Positions 7,866 to 17,324 are shown, counted from the first letter of the stretch. The stretch is DNA of 64,000 nucleotides from Mobilicoccus caccae (GCF_030161635.1 NZ_BSUO01000001.1:1159199-1223198); one strand, 5' to 3'. Made by a program: numbers and translations. Notes: generated from the letters alone by a model not told the origin.

Positions 7866-9362
7866 TCAACGCAGGGACATGTAGGGGGACGCGAGGACGA
7901 GGCGGACGGCCTCGTCGAGATTCCAGCGGATCGCGTCACCGGTGACCCGCGCCGAGGCCTTCGGCACCCCGCTGCGCAGGGAGGAATCGGCGAGGAACGC
8001 GGCGACCGCGTCACGGTCCTTGGCCGCCGGCGCGTACCCGGTCAGCAGGGTGAACATCCGGGTGGTCGCCTGGGCGTAGGTGAGTTTCGTGGACACACCC
8101 AGGGTTCGGGCCCACCCCCGCCGCACGAGGGTCTCGTCCCAGCCGCCGGCGATCGCCTCGGCCGCGTTCCACGTGCCGAGCATCGACCCGGAGTGCATCC
8201 ACGCGCTCACCGTGTCGGGGTAGCCCTCGGGGTCGGGGTAGGCCAGGGGCAGGTGCCCGAGTCGCTCGGCCAGCCAGGCGTAGGTGCCGAGCGGGGACCA
8301 CGGGGTGAGCTCCTTGGGAGCCCGGTAGCTCGGGGCCGAGGAGGCGTACGCGGAGGCGAGGAACTCCTGCGGACGCGCCCACTTGCGACCGGTCGAGGCC
8401 GCGAACTCCTTGCTGGTGAACAGCACCCGCAGCACCGGAGCGATGCGCGTGCGGTTCGCGCGGTAGGCGACCTCGAGCCGGGAGACCAGAGACGCGGGCG
8501 GGGAGTCGGAGACGAACCGGCGCGCGAGCCGCAGGCACACGCGGCGCACCGTCGCGGGGTGCATCGCCAGGTGCTCGACCAGCGCCCGCAGCGCCTCCGG
8601 GCCCGCGCCGGGGGACGCGTTCGGGTGCCGGAACCCGACGATCGAGACGGGCCCCACCGCGTGCTGGGTGGGCCGGTAGCGGAACGCGCCCGAGGTGTCG
8701 TCGACGCTGAACCCGGTGAGCAGGCGCGACAGGTGCTCCACGTCGGCCTCGGTGTGGCGGCCCACGCCGACGGTGTGCAGTTCGAGGAGTTCGCGGGCGA
8801 GGTTCTCGACGGGGTGGTCGGGGTCGGACCAGACGTTGTCGAGGTAGTGGAGCATCGCGGGGTGCGTGGTGGTCGCGTACAGCAGGTCGGCGAAGCGGCC
8901 GAGCGCGTGCGGGCGCACCGCCTCGCGGTCGTACACGCAGACCCACCCGTGCACCTTGTCGCTGTTCAGGGCGATGTGCAGGTGGTCGTGCCACACCTCG
9001 ACGACCCGTTCGAGCAGGGGCCGTTTCGTCGTCATCTGCCGCCACAGGGTCGCGCGGGCCAGGGACGCCTGGGCCTCCCACGTGCGGTCGGACGTGAGTC
9101 GCCGGATCCCCGGCATGTCCGCGCGGGTGACGGGAAAGGTGCGCGCGACGAAGGCCTCGCACGCGCGGTCGTCGATCGCCGACGGGGCGAGCTGTCGATC
9201 GAGCCAGCGCGTCGTGCCGAGCCGGCGGATCGCGGTCACCTGGGAGGCCGTGGCCGCATGGGTCGCGCGACGGGCGAGCAGCCACGCGGGGTCGACGGTC
9301 AGCGGCAGCCCGGGAGCCAGGGGGAGGTCGCGGTGGCCGGGGCAGGGCGTGTGCTCACGCAC
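7866..9362 (-). CDS. DUF1800 family protein
   Basis: The 498-aa protein has the DUF1800 hallmarks: EVWHDHLHIA, then ARELLELHTVGVGRHTEADV and FVSDSPPASLVSRL. The family is of unknown function and typically co-occurs with DUF1501, which follows 14 nt downstream. Reading frames extend further upstream without similarity, so GTG 9362 (VREHTPCPGHRD) is chosen; no strong ribosome-binding site decides this. No obvious signal peptide is visible at the chosen start. Confidence 0.82.
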   Translation of the reverse strand: MREHTPCPGHRDLPLAPGLPLTVDPAWLLARRATHAATASQVTAIRRLGTTRWLDRQLAPSAIDDRACEAFVARTFPVTRADMPGIRRLTSDRTWEAQASLARATLWRQMTTKRPLLERVVEVWHDHLHIALNSDKVHGWVCVYDREAVRPHALGRFADLLYATTTHPAMLHYLDNVWSDPDHPVENLARELLELHTVGVGRHTEADVEHLSRLLTGFSVDDTSGAFRYRPTQHAVGPVSIVGFRHPNASPGAGPEALRALVEHLAMHPATVRRVCLRLARRFVSDSPPASLVSRLEVAYRANRTRIAPVLRVLFTSKEFAASTGRKWARPQEFLASAYASSAPSYRAPKELTPWSPLGTYAWLAERLGHLPLAYPDPEGYPDTVSAWMHSGSMLGTWNAAEAIAGGWDETLVRRGWARTLGVSTKLTYAQATTRMFTLLTGYAPAAKDRDAVAAFLADSSLRSGVPKASARVTGDAIRWNLDEAVRLVLASPYMSLR

Positions 9363-9513
9363 CCTCGCTTCGATGATGTGGCAGGACTCGGGTCGCCCTC
9401 CACGTCGGCATCGACGGGGTGGTCCTGACCACCGCGCGGGGCCGACTTCGACGCCCGTCCGAATCCCGTTGTGCCGGGCCGAAAGCCCGGCGGAACTCAT
9501 CTGCGAGTGAGGG

Positions 9514-10746
9514 TCAGGCGTCGACGCGGGACCGTGCGAGACGGTGCGAGAGGTAGGCCGCCAGCAGACCCGCGGCCAGGGGCACGAGCAGCGCATAGCG
9601 CAGCCCGACGCCGTCGGAGATCACGCCGATCACCGGGGAGGTGAGCAGGAACCCCAGACGCATGACCCACCCGAGCATCGCGATCCCCGTCCCGTGGGGG
9701 AGGCCCGGCACCCGGGCCGAGGCCGCGAACGCGGCGGGCACCAGCGTGGCGGACCCGAAACCCATGAGGCCGAACCCGATCAGCACCAGCGTCCACGCCG
9801 GGCTGACCATGGCCAGCGCCATGCCCGCCGCGACGAGGAGACCGCCGAGCCGCGCGACGGCCTCTCGGCCCCAGCGGTCGGTCATCGGATCGCCGACGAT
9901 GCGGCCGACGAACTGCGCGGCCAGCACGATCGTGAATCCGAGACCGGCGAGCTCCGGCGGGGCGTCCGTCTCACGCCCGAGGAACAGCGCCGACCAACTG
10001 TTGGCGACCTCCTCCATGAGAGTTCCGCAGGTGGCGAGCACGGCCAGCGGCAGGAGCAGGCGCCACGGACGAGGCCCGGCCGCCGCCACGTCCTCGACCT
10101 GACCCGCCTCCGGCGCGCGCGAGGTCGCAGACGCCTCCGAGGTCGCCGATGCCTCTGACTGGTGGGCCGCGCCGGTCCGCGCATCGTGCGGTGTCGCGGC
10201 CAGCACGGCCGCGGCGACGGCCACGACGACCCACACGGCACCGTTGACGATCATCTGCGTCGTGAGCGGGATGCCCGAGACGGCGCACCACGTGCCGATC
10301 AGTCCGCCGCTGGTCGCGCCGAGACTCCAGATGGCGTGCATGGAGTTGATGATCGAGCGACCCTTCCACTCCTCCACGAGGATGCCCTGCACGTTCTGGG
10401 CGGAGTCGACGATCGCGTCGGTGACACCGGCCAGGAACAGCCCGGCGGCGAAGAACAGCGGGGTCGGGCTGTGCACCGCCGCCGCGAGCACGACCCCGAG
10501 CACGACCGAACCGACCCCGTTGACCCACCGCGCGCCGAACCGGCGGATCAGCGGCGCGGCGGTCGCGGCGGCACCGATCGCACCGAGCGGCATCGCGACG
10601 ACGAGCAGCCCGAACTGCGCCCCGGTGAGGTCATAGGCGTCCTTGACCTCGGGATACCGGGGGAGGAGAGCAGCGAAGAGCACCCCGTTGGTGAAGAACA
10701 TCAGGGAGACACCGAGGCGTGCGCGCGCCGGGGAGGTCGGAGGCAT
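9514..10746 (-). CDS. Major facilitator superfamily transporter
   Basis: The 410-aa protein has about 12 hydrophobic helices in two bundles, separated by a central cytoplasmic loop rich in Ala, Ser and Glu that holds a small internal repeat (SEASATSEASAT). Helix 1 reads LGVSLMFFTNGVLFAALLP, and DPMTDRWGREAVARLGG between later helices is a typical MFS loop motif. The substrate cannot be told. It is a single gene facing a terminator on its upstream side. ATG 10746 is the only reasonable start. Confidence 0.87.
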   Translation of the reverse strand: MPPTSPARARLGVSLMFFTNGVLFAALLPRYPEVKDAYDLTGAQFGLLVVAMPLGAIGAAATAAPLIRRFGARWVNGVGSVVLGVVLAAAVHSPTPLFFAAGLFLAGVTDAIVDSAQNVQGILVEEWKGRSIINSMHAIWSLGATSGGLIGTWCAVSGIPLTTQMIVNGAVWVVVAVAAAVLAATPHDARTGAAHQSEASATSEASATSRAPEAGQVEDVAAAGPRPWRLLLPLAVLATCGTLMEEVANSWSALFLGRETDAPPELAGLGFTIVLAAQFVGRIVGDPMTDRWGREAVARLGGLLVAAGMALAMVSPAWTLVLIGFGLMGFGSATLVPAAFAASARVPGLPHGTGIAMLGWVMRLGFLLTSPVIGVISDGVGLRYALLVPLAAGLLAAYLSHRLARSRVDA

Positions 10747-10823
10747 GAGCGCGACGATAGATGCTCGAACGATCAGCCGCGGTGACCATCTCGCGCGAAA
10801 CGATCACGCGGGGACGAACGCGG

Positions 10824-10855
10824 CTCGGACCGCCTCCGGGTGGAGGCGGTCCGAG
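10824..10855 (-). terminator. Strong hairpin terminator of the acidic-protein gene
   Basis: A perfect 14-bp inverted repeat (10824-10837 with 10842-10855) and a 4-nt loop lies 11 nt beyond the minus-strand stop at 10867. There is no T tract, as is usual in high-GC actinobacteria. Confidence 0.8.
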
Positions 10856-10866
10856 CTCGGGGTGCG

Positions 10867-11496
10867 TCAGTCGTGCTTCTCGCTCTGGCCCGGCGTCGCG
10901 CGACCCTCCGCGGCGTCCTTCTGATCGCCGACGTCCTGGTAGTTGCCGTCATGGTCCATGACCTTGGCCCGGCCCTCCTCGACGATGAGGTCACCACGCC
11001 GACGGAACTCCGCACCCGCCGTCACGTCGTGATCGGCCGGATCGTGGTCCTTGGCGAACTGCTCACGCTTCGCCTCCTCCTCACGACGCTCCTCCTCGTC
11101 GTCGGAGTCGTCGTCGCGATCGTCGTCGTCGCGATCCCCGTCGTCGGGGTCATCGTCGTCGGAGTCCTCGGCACGATCGGTGGCGTCGGGACGTCGCACG
11201 TCGGGGTCGCTCGCCTCGCCCAGGTCGGCGTCGCGGTCGTCGTCCTGGCGATCGTCCTCGTCTCGGTCGTCGCGGTCGTCGCGTCGATGCTCGTCGTCGC
11301 GGTCGTGGTCGGTGCCGACCGGGACGGCGGGGTCGCCCCGGTCGTCGTGGAGGGTGTGCAGGCGGTCCTCGACGTCGTCTGCGCGGGACTCGAACTCGCG
11401 GTCGTCGATGCCCTCGCGGCCGTCGGCGTCGTGGTCGCCGAGTCCGGAGTCGCTGCTGCGGGGGTCTGATGCGGATTCATTGGCGGTGCTGCCCAT
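10867..11496 (-). CDS. Extremely acidic Asp/Arg/Glu-rich protein, 209 aa
   Basis: The product is unrecognised. The ATG at 11496 is preceded by GAAGGA at good spacing, and the gene has its own strong terminator, which argues for a real gene despite the low complexity. Residues ~65-150 are nearly all Asp, Arg and Glu (for example DRDDEHRRDDRDDRDEDD), and no hydrophobic core or signal is visible. The last 45 residues are more ordered-looking (RRRGDLIVEEGRAKVMDHDG). It is likely an intrinsically disordered, highly charged cytoplasmic protein. The plus strand over the same region also reads open with Val/Ala/Leu codons, but lacks a ribosome-binding site and terminator. Confidence 0.7.
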   Translation of the reverse strand: MGSTANESASDPRSSDSGLGDHDADGREGIDDREFESRADDVEDRLHTLHDDRGDPAVPVGTDHDRDDEHRRDDRDDRDEDDRQDDDRDADLGEASDPDVRRPDATDRAEDSDDDDPDDGDRDDDDRDDDSDDEEERREEEAKREQFAKDHDPADHDVTAGAEFRRRGDLIVEEGRAKVMDHDGNYQDVGDQKDAAEGRATPGQSEKHD

Positions 11497-11547
11497 GACA
11501 CGTCCTTCGCCGTTGGAGGTCGTCCTATGGCCGCCAACCTACTGCGC

Positions 11548-11585
11548 GGAACGCCCCGTCGCGCGGCGCAGCGACGGGGCGTTCC
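11548..11585 (-). terminator. Terminator of the lactate operon
   Basis: A 15-bp perfect inverted repeat (11548-11562 with 11571-11585) and 8-nt loop lies 43 nt after the lutC stop and upstream of the acidic-protein gene. It fits the 3' end of the lctP-lutABC transcript. Confidence 0.8.
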
Positions 11586-11627
11586 CTCACCCGGGGCTCG
11601 TTCCTCCGGGCGCATTCACTCGCTCGC

Positions 11628-12302
11628 TCACTCCGCGAGGATCACCACCAGGGTGCGCGGGCCGTGGACTCCCTCGACCCGGGAGAGTTCGATGTCGCTG
11701 GTGGCCGAACCGCCGGAGATCCACGTGATCGGCTGCCGCTGCTCGCGCACCGACGGCGCGATCCGGGCGACCGCCTCGGGGACGTCGGAGACAACCTGGT
11801 CGGCCCGCACCACGCAGACGTGCAGGTCGGGGACGAGGGAGAGGGCGCGCCGCCCCTGGTCGCCGCGGTGGTCGAGCATGATCGTGCCCGACTCGGCCGC
11901 CCCCACGCAGCACGCCGTGACCACCGCGTCGGTCGCGTCGAGCTCGGCCCGCGACAGGCGGGGCTCGTCCTCGCGGATCTCGATCCCGGCGCCCGAGATC
12001 GCCTCGCGCCACGCGGGATCCAACTCGGCGGGGACGACGACCGTTCCCGCCTCGCGGCTGCTCAGGGCCTCGGCGATGCGGGCCGGCACCTCCTCGGCGC
12101 GGCACCGGACCACCTCGGCCTTGTAGTCCTCGACGCGCTCGACGAACACCTCGAGCACACCCTCGGTGCGGGTGGGCCGGCCGTACGACCAGGCCACCGG
12201 GGTGTCCTGCTCCGGCGGTGTGTCACCCGCGTCGGGGACGTCGGACAGGGCCGTGCGGATGCGGGCGAGGATCTCGTCCTTGGCGCTCGTGCTGGTCGTC
12301 AC
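11628..12302 (-). CDS. lutC: LutC-type LUD-domain lactate utilization protein
   Basis: LutC acts with LutA and LutB in the cytoplasmic oxidation of L-lactate to pyruvate. The 224-aa product contains the LUD domain, with CVGAAESGTIMLDHRGDQGR and the terminal WISGGSATSDIELSRVEGVH, the nucleotide-binding-like conserved end of the family. The GTG start at 12302 overlaps the lutB stop by 4 nt and has GGAGGGG upstream; longer readings into lutB are rejected. It is the last gene of the lctP-lutA-lutB-lutC operon, followed by a terminator. Confidence 0.93.
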   Translation of the reverse strand: MTTSTSAKDEILARIRTALSDVPDAGDTPPEQDTPVAWSYGRPTRTEGVLEVFVERVEDYKAEVVRCRAEEVPARIAEALSSREAGTVVVPAELDPAWREAISGAGIEIREDEPRLSRAELDATDAVVTACCVGAAESGTIMLDHRGDQGRRALSLVPDLHVCVVRADQVVSDVPEAVARIAPSVREQRQPITWISGGSATSDIELSRVEGVHGPRTLVVILAE

Positions 12303-13951
12303 TGCTCTTCCCCTCCACGTTCGCGCTTCCACCAGGACCGGAAGGATTCGGTGGGTGGGACCGGGACGTCACGGGCGTTCGTCCACAGCGACAACGGTCC
12401 CGGCATCGGACCGATGTGGTCCAGACGCCCGAGCAACCGGCCGCTGAGCCCGGCGCCCTTGGTGGCAGCCTTCCAGCGGCGGTGGTCGGCCATCATCCAC
12501 GCCGCCGCGGTGAGCGACGCGGACTCGCCGTGGGCCAGGAACGGCAACCCCTTCTTGGCCTTGGCCTCGGCCTTCTTGGTCTCCACGACCTTGTTGCGCA
12601 TGTGCACCAGCAGGTCGGGGATGGGGATGCGCACCGGGCAGACGTCGAAACACGCGCCGCACAGCGAACTCGCGAACGGCAGCGACTTGTCCACCGCGGA
12701 GCCCGTGCCGCGCAGCTGCGGGGTGAGGATCGACCCGATCGGGCCGGGGTAGACCGAGCCGTAGGCGTGCCCGCCGACCTTCTCGTAGACCGGGCACACG
12801 TTGAGGCAGGCGGTGCAGCGGATGCAGCGCAGCGCGGCGCGGCCCTGCCGGTCCTGCAGGACGTGCGTGCGGCCGTTGTCGAGCAGCACCACGTGGACGT
12901 TCGCCGGGCCGTCGACCCCGTCGGGACCCGTCCCGGTCCACAGCGAGGTGTAGGGGTTCATCCGCTCGGCCGTGCTGGAGCGCGGCAGGAGCTGGAGGAA
13001 CACCTCGAGGTCCTCGAACGTCGGCAGCACCTTCTCGATGCCCACGACCGAGATGAGGGTCTGCGGCAGCGTCAGGCACATGCGGCCGTTGCCCTCGGAC
13101 TCCACCACGCACAGGGTGCCGGTGTCGGCGACGGCGAAGTTGGCCCCGGAGATCGCGACCTTGGCCCGCATGAACTTCTCGCGCAGGTGCAGCCGGGCCG
13201 CGCCCGCGAGGTGGCGGGGTTCGGAGTCGAGGTCCGCCGGGGCGGGGCGACCGTAGTTGCCCATCTCCTCGAGGAAGATCTCGCGGACCTCCGCGCGGTT
13301 GCGGTGGATCGCCGGGACGAGGAAGTGACTCGGGCGGTCGTGCCCGAGCTGGACGATGATCTCGGCGAGGTCGGTCTCCCAGGCGGCGATGCCCGCGGCC
13401 TCGAGGGCCTCGTTCATGTCGATCTCCTGGGTGACCATCGACTTGACCTTGACCACCTCGTCGCCCACCACGCCGGTGCCGTCGTAGCCGCACGCGTCGT
13501 CGTCCTCGGCCAGAGCCGCGCGGGTGAGCCGGATGATGATCTCGTTGGCCTCGGCCGCGTCGCGGGCCCAGTGGACGGTGGCGCCGGCCCGGGTGAGGTT
13601 CTCCTCGAGCTGCACCAGGTAGTGGTCGAGGTGGCGCAGCGTCCGGTTCTTGATGGCCTCGCCCGCGAGCCGCAGGTCCTCCCAGTTGTCCAGCTCGGCG
13701 ACGACCCGCTCGCGCTTGGTGCGGATCGTCGTCATGGCGTGGTGGAGGTTGCCGCGCTGGACCGGGTTGGCCAGCTCACGGCGGGCGGCCACGGGAAAGC
13801 CCGGGGCGTCACGCAGTTCACCCGACGGTGGGGCCGGGGTGCGGCGGTTCGCGCCCTCGTACCGCGGGGCCGGGTGTCCGGCGACGGGGATCGTCGCGCC
13901 GAGGAAGGTCGGCGTGCGGTCGGTGCGGTGGGTGCCGTCGGTCGTGGTCAT
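12299..13951 (-). CDS. lutB: LutB iron-sulfur lactate utilization protein
   Basis: LutB is the Fe-S electron carrier subunit of the LutABC lactate oxidase system. The 550-aa protein has an N-terminal LUD domain and two cluster motifs, CIRCTACLNVCPVY and CGACFDVCPVRIPI, near residues 360-425, followed by a basic helical end. The ATG at 13951 overlaps the lutA stop by 4 nt (ATGA). The protein is longer than Bacillus LutB (~475 aa) by an N-terminal extension (MTTTDGTHRTD...) and a C-terminal part. It sits between lutA and lutC. Confidence 0.95.
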   Translation of the reverse strand: MTTTDGTHRTDRTPTFLGATIPVAGHPAPRYEGANRRTPAPPSGELRDAPGFPVAARRELANPVQRGNLHHAMTTIRTKRERVVAELDNWEDLRLAGEAIKNRTLRHLDHYLVQLEENLTRAGATVHWARDAAEANEIIIRLTRAALAEDDDACGYDGTGVVGDEVVKVKSMVTQEIDMNEALEAAGIAAWETDLAEIIVQLGHDRPSHFLVPAIHRNRAEVREIFLEEMGNYGRPAPADLDSEPRHLAGAARLHLREKFMRAKVAISGANFAVADTGTLCVVESEGNGRMCLTLPQTLISVVGIEKVLPTFEDLEVFLQLLPRSSTAERMNPYTSLWTGTGPDGVDGPANVHVVLLDNGRTHVLQDRQGRAALRCIRCTACLNVCPVYEKVGGHAYGSVYPGPIGSILTPQLRGTGSAVDKSLPFASSLCGACFDVCPVRIPIPDLLVHMRNKVVETKKAEAKAKKGLPFLAHGESASLTAAAWMMADHRRWKAATKGAGLSGRLLGRLDHIGPMPGPLSLWTNARDVPVPPTESFRSWWKRERGGEEQ

Positions 13952-14760
13952 GACCGCTCTCCTTCCGTGCTCGCGAGGATCTCGGCGAGGTGGATGGGTT
14001 TGACCCCACCCTGCTGCCGGCCGGTGACGCCGGAGATGTTGAGCAGGCACAGGTTGTCGCCGGCGACGAGGTACTCCGCGCCGGTGTCGAGCACGTGCCG
14101 TGCCTTGTCGCCGGCCATCGAGGTGGACACGTCGGGGTTCTTCATCGCGAACGTCCCGCCGAAGCCGCAGCACCGTTCGGCGTCGACCAGCGGCAGGATC
14201 GTGATGCCCTTGACGGCCTCGAGCAGCCGCATCGGCTTGTCGCCGACCCGCGCGATGCGCATTGAGTGGCACGTCGGGTGGAACGTGACCTTGTGGGGGA
14301 AGTAGGCGCCCACGTCGACCACCCCGAGCACGTCGACGAGGAACTCGCTGATGTCGTACGTGCGCGAGGCCACCGCGTCGGCCTCACGGGCCAGGCCGGC
14401 ATCCCCGGCGTGCTCGGCGAGCATCCGGTGCTGGTGGCGGACCGCGCCGACGCACGACCCCGAGGGGCCCACGACGTACTCGTACTCGGCGAACGTCTCC
14501 ACGTGGTTGCGCACCACCGGGACCGACTCGTCGAAGTAGCCGCTGTTGACGAACGGCTGCGCGCAACACGTCTGCCGTTCGGGAAAGACCACCGTGCACC
14601 CGAGACGCTCCAGCAGCGTCACGACCGCCTTCGGCGTCTGGGGGAACATCACGTCGTTCGCGCAGGTGGCGAACAGGGCGACCCGGAGCCCCGCGCCGCT
14701 GGAGCGCGGGGTCGCCGTCGTCGGGGACGTGGCGGGTGTGGTCGACGTCGGGGCGGTCAT
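13948..14760 (-). CDS. lutA: LutA CCG-domain lactate utilization protein
   Basis: LutA carries cysteine-rich (CCG) domains that hold or transfer Fe-S electrons in L-lactate oxidation. The motifs CCAQPFVNSGY and RCCGFGGTFAMK are clear. The ATG at 14760 is preceded by GGAG five bases upstream; GTG 14790, overlapping the permease stop by 4 nt, would add ten residues and is possible. The N-terminus is Thr/Ser/Ala-rich and poorly conserved. At 270 aa it is close to the family length (~240). It follows the lactate permease directly. Confidence 0.94.
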   Translation of the reverse strand: MTAPTSTTPATSPTTATPRSSGAGLRVALFATCANDVMFPQTPKAVVTLLERLGCTVVFPERQTCCAQPFVNSGYFDESVPVVRNHVETFAEYEYVVGPSGSCVGAVRHQHRMLAEHAGDAGLAREADAVASRTYDISEFLVDVLGVVDVGAYFPHKVTFHPTCHSMRIARVGDKPMRLLEAVKGITILPLVDAERCCGFGGTFAMKNPDVSTSMAGDKARHVLDTGAEYLVAGDNLCLLNISGVTGRQQGGVKPIHLAEILASTEGERS

Positions 14761-14786
14761 CGTGTCTCCGTTCATCGGTGCGGTGC

Positions 14787-16475
14787 TCACGGCAACATCC
14801 AGGACAGGACCGGGGTCGACTGGAGGCCGACCAGCAGGCACATGAGCACGAGCAGCCCGAGGCTCCACCAGATCACACGCCGGAGGATCTCGGACTCCCG
14901 GCCCAGCAGCCCGACGGCCGTCGCGGCGATCGTGAGGTTCTGCGGGCTGATCATCTTGCCGACGACACCACCGGAGGTGTTGGCCGCCACGAGCAGCGTC
15001 GGGTCGATGCCGATCTCCTGCGCCGCGGCCTGCTGCAGGGTGGCGAACAGGGCGTTGGCGCTGGTGTCGGACCCGGTGACCGCGGTGCCGAGCCACCCGA
15101 GGATCGGGGAGAGGAAGGCGAACGCGGCGCCGGTGCCCGCGATCCACGTGCCGATGGTGATGGTCTGACCGGACAGGTTCATCACGTACGCGAGGCCGAG
15201 GACCGAGGCCACCGTGAGGAAGGAGAACCGCATCTTGTGGGCGTTGTGCGTGTACTCGCCGAAGAACTTCGACGCCGGCACGCGGTAGACGAGGGCGACG
15301 ACCACGGCGCAGATGAGCAGGATCGTGCCCGGGCTGGACAGCCACCCGAACGTGTAGACCGTCGATGCGCTCGGCTTGCCGGCGGCGGTGAGGATCTGGC
15401 CGTCCAGGCCAGGCCAGGGGATCTTGAGGTCCGTGGCGGTCAGGGCGGCGGAGGCGGCCGGGACGAGCTTGGCCACCGAGAAGAACGCGATGACCAGCAG
15501 GTAGGGGAACAGGGCCATGCCGATGCGGCCGGCGGTGAGGGCGGGACGGTCGCCGCGCTCGGTGGCGGGCTCGGACTCGGCGCGCTCGGCGTCGGTCATG
15601 TCGGCGCGCTCACGCTCGTACTCCTCGCGGAGGGAGGCGCGGGCCTCGTCGCGGCCCTGGGGCTTCCAGAAGCGGAGCATGAGGACGACGACCGCCAGGC
15701 CGCACAGCGAGCTGATGATGTCGGTGAGCTCCATCGAGATGTACGTGGCGCTGATCCACTGCGAGACGCCGAAGGCGAGCCCGGTCACGAGGGCGAGCGG
15801 CCACACCTGCTTGACGCCGCGGCGTCCGTCGGTGAGGAAGCAGATGAACAGCGGCACGAAGAACGCCACGATCGGGGTCTGGTGGCCGACGTAGGCGCCG
15901 ATGACCGCCGGGTCGATGTGGGTGAGCCGGCCGGCGGTGAGGATCGGGGTGCCGATGGCGCCGAACGCGACCGGCGCGGTGTTGGCGAGGAGGACGACCG
16001 TGGCGGCGCGCAGCGAGGAGAACCCGACGGCCATGAGCATCACACCGGTGATGGCCACGGGGGCGCCGAACCCGGCGAGGGCCTCCATGAGTCCGCCGAA
16101 GCAGAAGGCGATGACGATGGCCTGCACGCGCGGGTCGTCGGAGATGAGGTCGAACACGGCGCGGAGGTCCTCGAACCGTCCTGACACCACGGTGATCTGG
16201 TACAGCACGATCGCGTTGAAGACGATCCACATGATCGGGAAGAGGCCGAAGACCATGCCCATGACGCCCGAGTTGAGGGCGTGTGCCACGGGCATGTGGT
16301 AGGCGAGGACGGCCACGAGGACCGCGACCGCCAGGCCGGTCAGTCCGGCGTAATGGGCCTTCCACTTGAGGAGTCCCAGGGTGACGAAGACGGTGGCGAG
16401 GGGGAGCATCCCGACCAGTGCGGACAGCCAGAGCGGTCCGAGTGGGGAGATGTCGGGCTGGTAGGCAGTGATCAT
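14787..16475 (-). CDS. lctP: L-lactate permease (LctP family)
   Basis: This integral membrane protein takes up lactate (and often glycolate) with protons. The 562-aa length and about 13 hydrophobic helices fit LctP. Typical stretches include GLMEALAGFGAPVAITGVML and NTSGGVVGKMISPQNLTIA. A charged cytoplasmic loop (REEYERERADMTDAERAESE) splits the helices. It is the first gene of the lut operon. A perfect TGGTCAGACCA site lies 47 nt upstream of the ATG, which fits lactate-responsive control by an LldR/FadR-type regulator such as the one at 26457. Confidence 0.95.
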   Translation of the reverse strand: MITAYQPDISPLGPLWLSALVGMLPLATVFVTLGLLKWKAHYAGLTGLAVAVLVAVLAYHMPVAHALNSGVMGMVFGLFPIMWIVFNAIVLYQITVVSGRFEDLRAVFDLISDDPRVQAIVIAFCFGGLMEALAGFGAPVAITGVMLMAVGFSSLRAATVVLLANTAPVAFGAIGTPILTAGRLTHIDPAVIGAYVGHQTPIVAFFVPLFICFLTDGRRGVKQVWPLALVTGLAFGVSQWISATYISMELTDIISSLCGLAVVVLMLRFWKPQGRDEARASLREEYERERADMTDAERAESEPATERGDRPALTAGRIGMALFPYLLVIAFFSVAKLVPAASAALTATDLKIPWPGLDGQILTAAGKPSASTVYTFGWLSSPGTILLICAVVVALVYRVPASKFFGEYTHNAHKMRFSFLTVASVLGLAYVMNLSGQTITIGTWIAGTGAAFAFLSPILGWLGTAVTGSDTSANALFATLQQAAAQEIGIDPTLLVAANTSGGVVGKMISPQNLTIAATAVGLLGRESEILRRVIWWSLGLLVLMCLLVGLQSTPVLSWMLP

Positions 16476-16521
16476 CGGCGCGGCTCCGGGACGATGGAAG
16501 GATGTGATGGCCGACCGTTAG

Positions 16522-16532
16522 TGGTCAGACCA
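16522..16532. promoter_or_regulatory. LldR/FadR-type operator before the lactate operon
   Basis: TGGTCAGACCA is a perfect palindrome of the TGGT-N3-ACCA form recognised by FCD-type GntR regulators such as LldR and FadR. On the minus strand it sits between a TTGAGC -35-like box and a TAACGG -10-like box, so binding should block transcription of lctP-lutABC. The candidate regulator is encoded at 26457-27200. Confidence 0.7.
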
Positions 16533-16565
16533 ATACGCTCAAGGTAGAATCGTGTGGTCCGGGCG

Positions 16566-17324
16566 TCAAGAGTCTCCGTCCGTTTCGGGCGATACGCCGC
16601 CGACGATGCGCCGAACGGTCGCTCGAGGCCGCCCGGCGGTCGGGGTGGACGCGTCACTCAGGTGGCCGTCCGTGAGTTCGAGTGCGCGGTCGGCGTATCC
16701 GACGATGACGGGGTCGTGCGTGGTGAGGAGCGCCGTCATCGAGCGCGCCGCGATCGTGCTGCGGATCAACGCCACGATCTCGGCGGAGGTCTCCGAATCG
16801 AGCTGACCGGTGGGCTCGTCCGCGAGCAACACTGCGGGCTGCGCCACGAGGGCGCGGGCCAGGGACACCCGCTGATGCTGGCCACCGGACAGCTGACGCG
16901 GCGTCTGCCGGGTGTGCGGGCCGAGCCCGACCTCCTCGAGGATGTCGGCGACGCGGCGGTCGCGTTCCCGCGGCGGCATCCGGCGCAACCGCAGCGGGAT
17001 CGACACGTTCTCCTCGGCGGTCAGCTCGGGGATCAGACCGAAGGACTGGAAGACGTAGGCCACGACGTCCCGGCGCAGCGCGAGTCTGCCCTCCTCGTCC
17101 AGGGCACCGACGTCGCGGCCCTCGACGGTGACACTGCCGGCGTCGAGACTCTCCAGGGCGCCGATGACGTGCAGCATCGTCGTCTTGCCCGAGCCCGACC
17201 GCCCGCGGACGGCGACCATCTCACCCCGCGCGACGTCGAGATCGAGGTCGCGCAGGGCGTGCACGGCCCTCTCGCCGCTGCCGAAGGTCTTGCACACACC
17301 CCGCAGGCGCAACGCGTCGGTCAT
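16566..17324 (-). CDS. ABC transporter ATPase (MacB/LolD type)
   Basis: This ATP-binding subunit serves an FtsX-type exporter. The 252-aa protein has Walker A GRSGSGKTT, the signature LSGGQHQRVSLARAL, Walker B AVLLADEPTG and the H-loop LLTTHDP. The ATG at 17324 overlaps the preceding ATPase stop by 4 nt and has GAGGAGAGGA upstream. It is the last gene of a four-gene operon with two permeases and a second ATPase. The substrate is unknown; the class often handles peptides, lipids or antibiotics. The gene ends just before the lctP promoter. Confidence 0.93.
   Translation of the reverse strand: MTDALRLRGVCKTFGSGERAVHALRDLDLDVARGEMVAVRGRSGSGKTTMLHVIGALESLDAGSVTVEGRDVGALDEEGRLALRRDVVAYVFQSFGLIPELTAEENVSIPLRLRRMPPRERDRRVADILEEVGLGPHTRQTPRQLSGGQHQRVSLARALVAQPAVLLADEPTGQLDSETSAEIVALIRSTIAARSMTALLTTHDPVIVGYADRALELTDGHLSDASTPTAGRPRATVRRIVGGVSPETDGDS

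Noticed and set aside
10840..11469. Plus-strand Val/Ala/Leu-rich reading that looks like a membrane protein
   Set aside because: It is the complement of the Asp/Arg codons of the acidic protein (GAC read as GTC). The minus gene has a ribosome-binding site and terminator, while the plus reading has neither.
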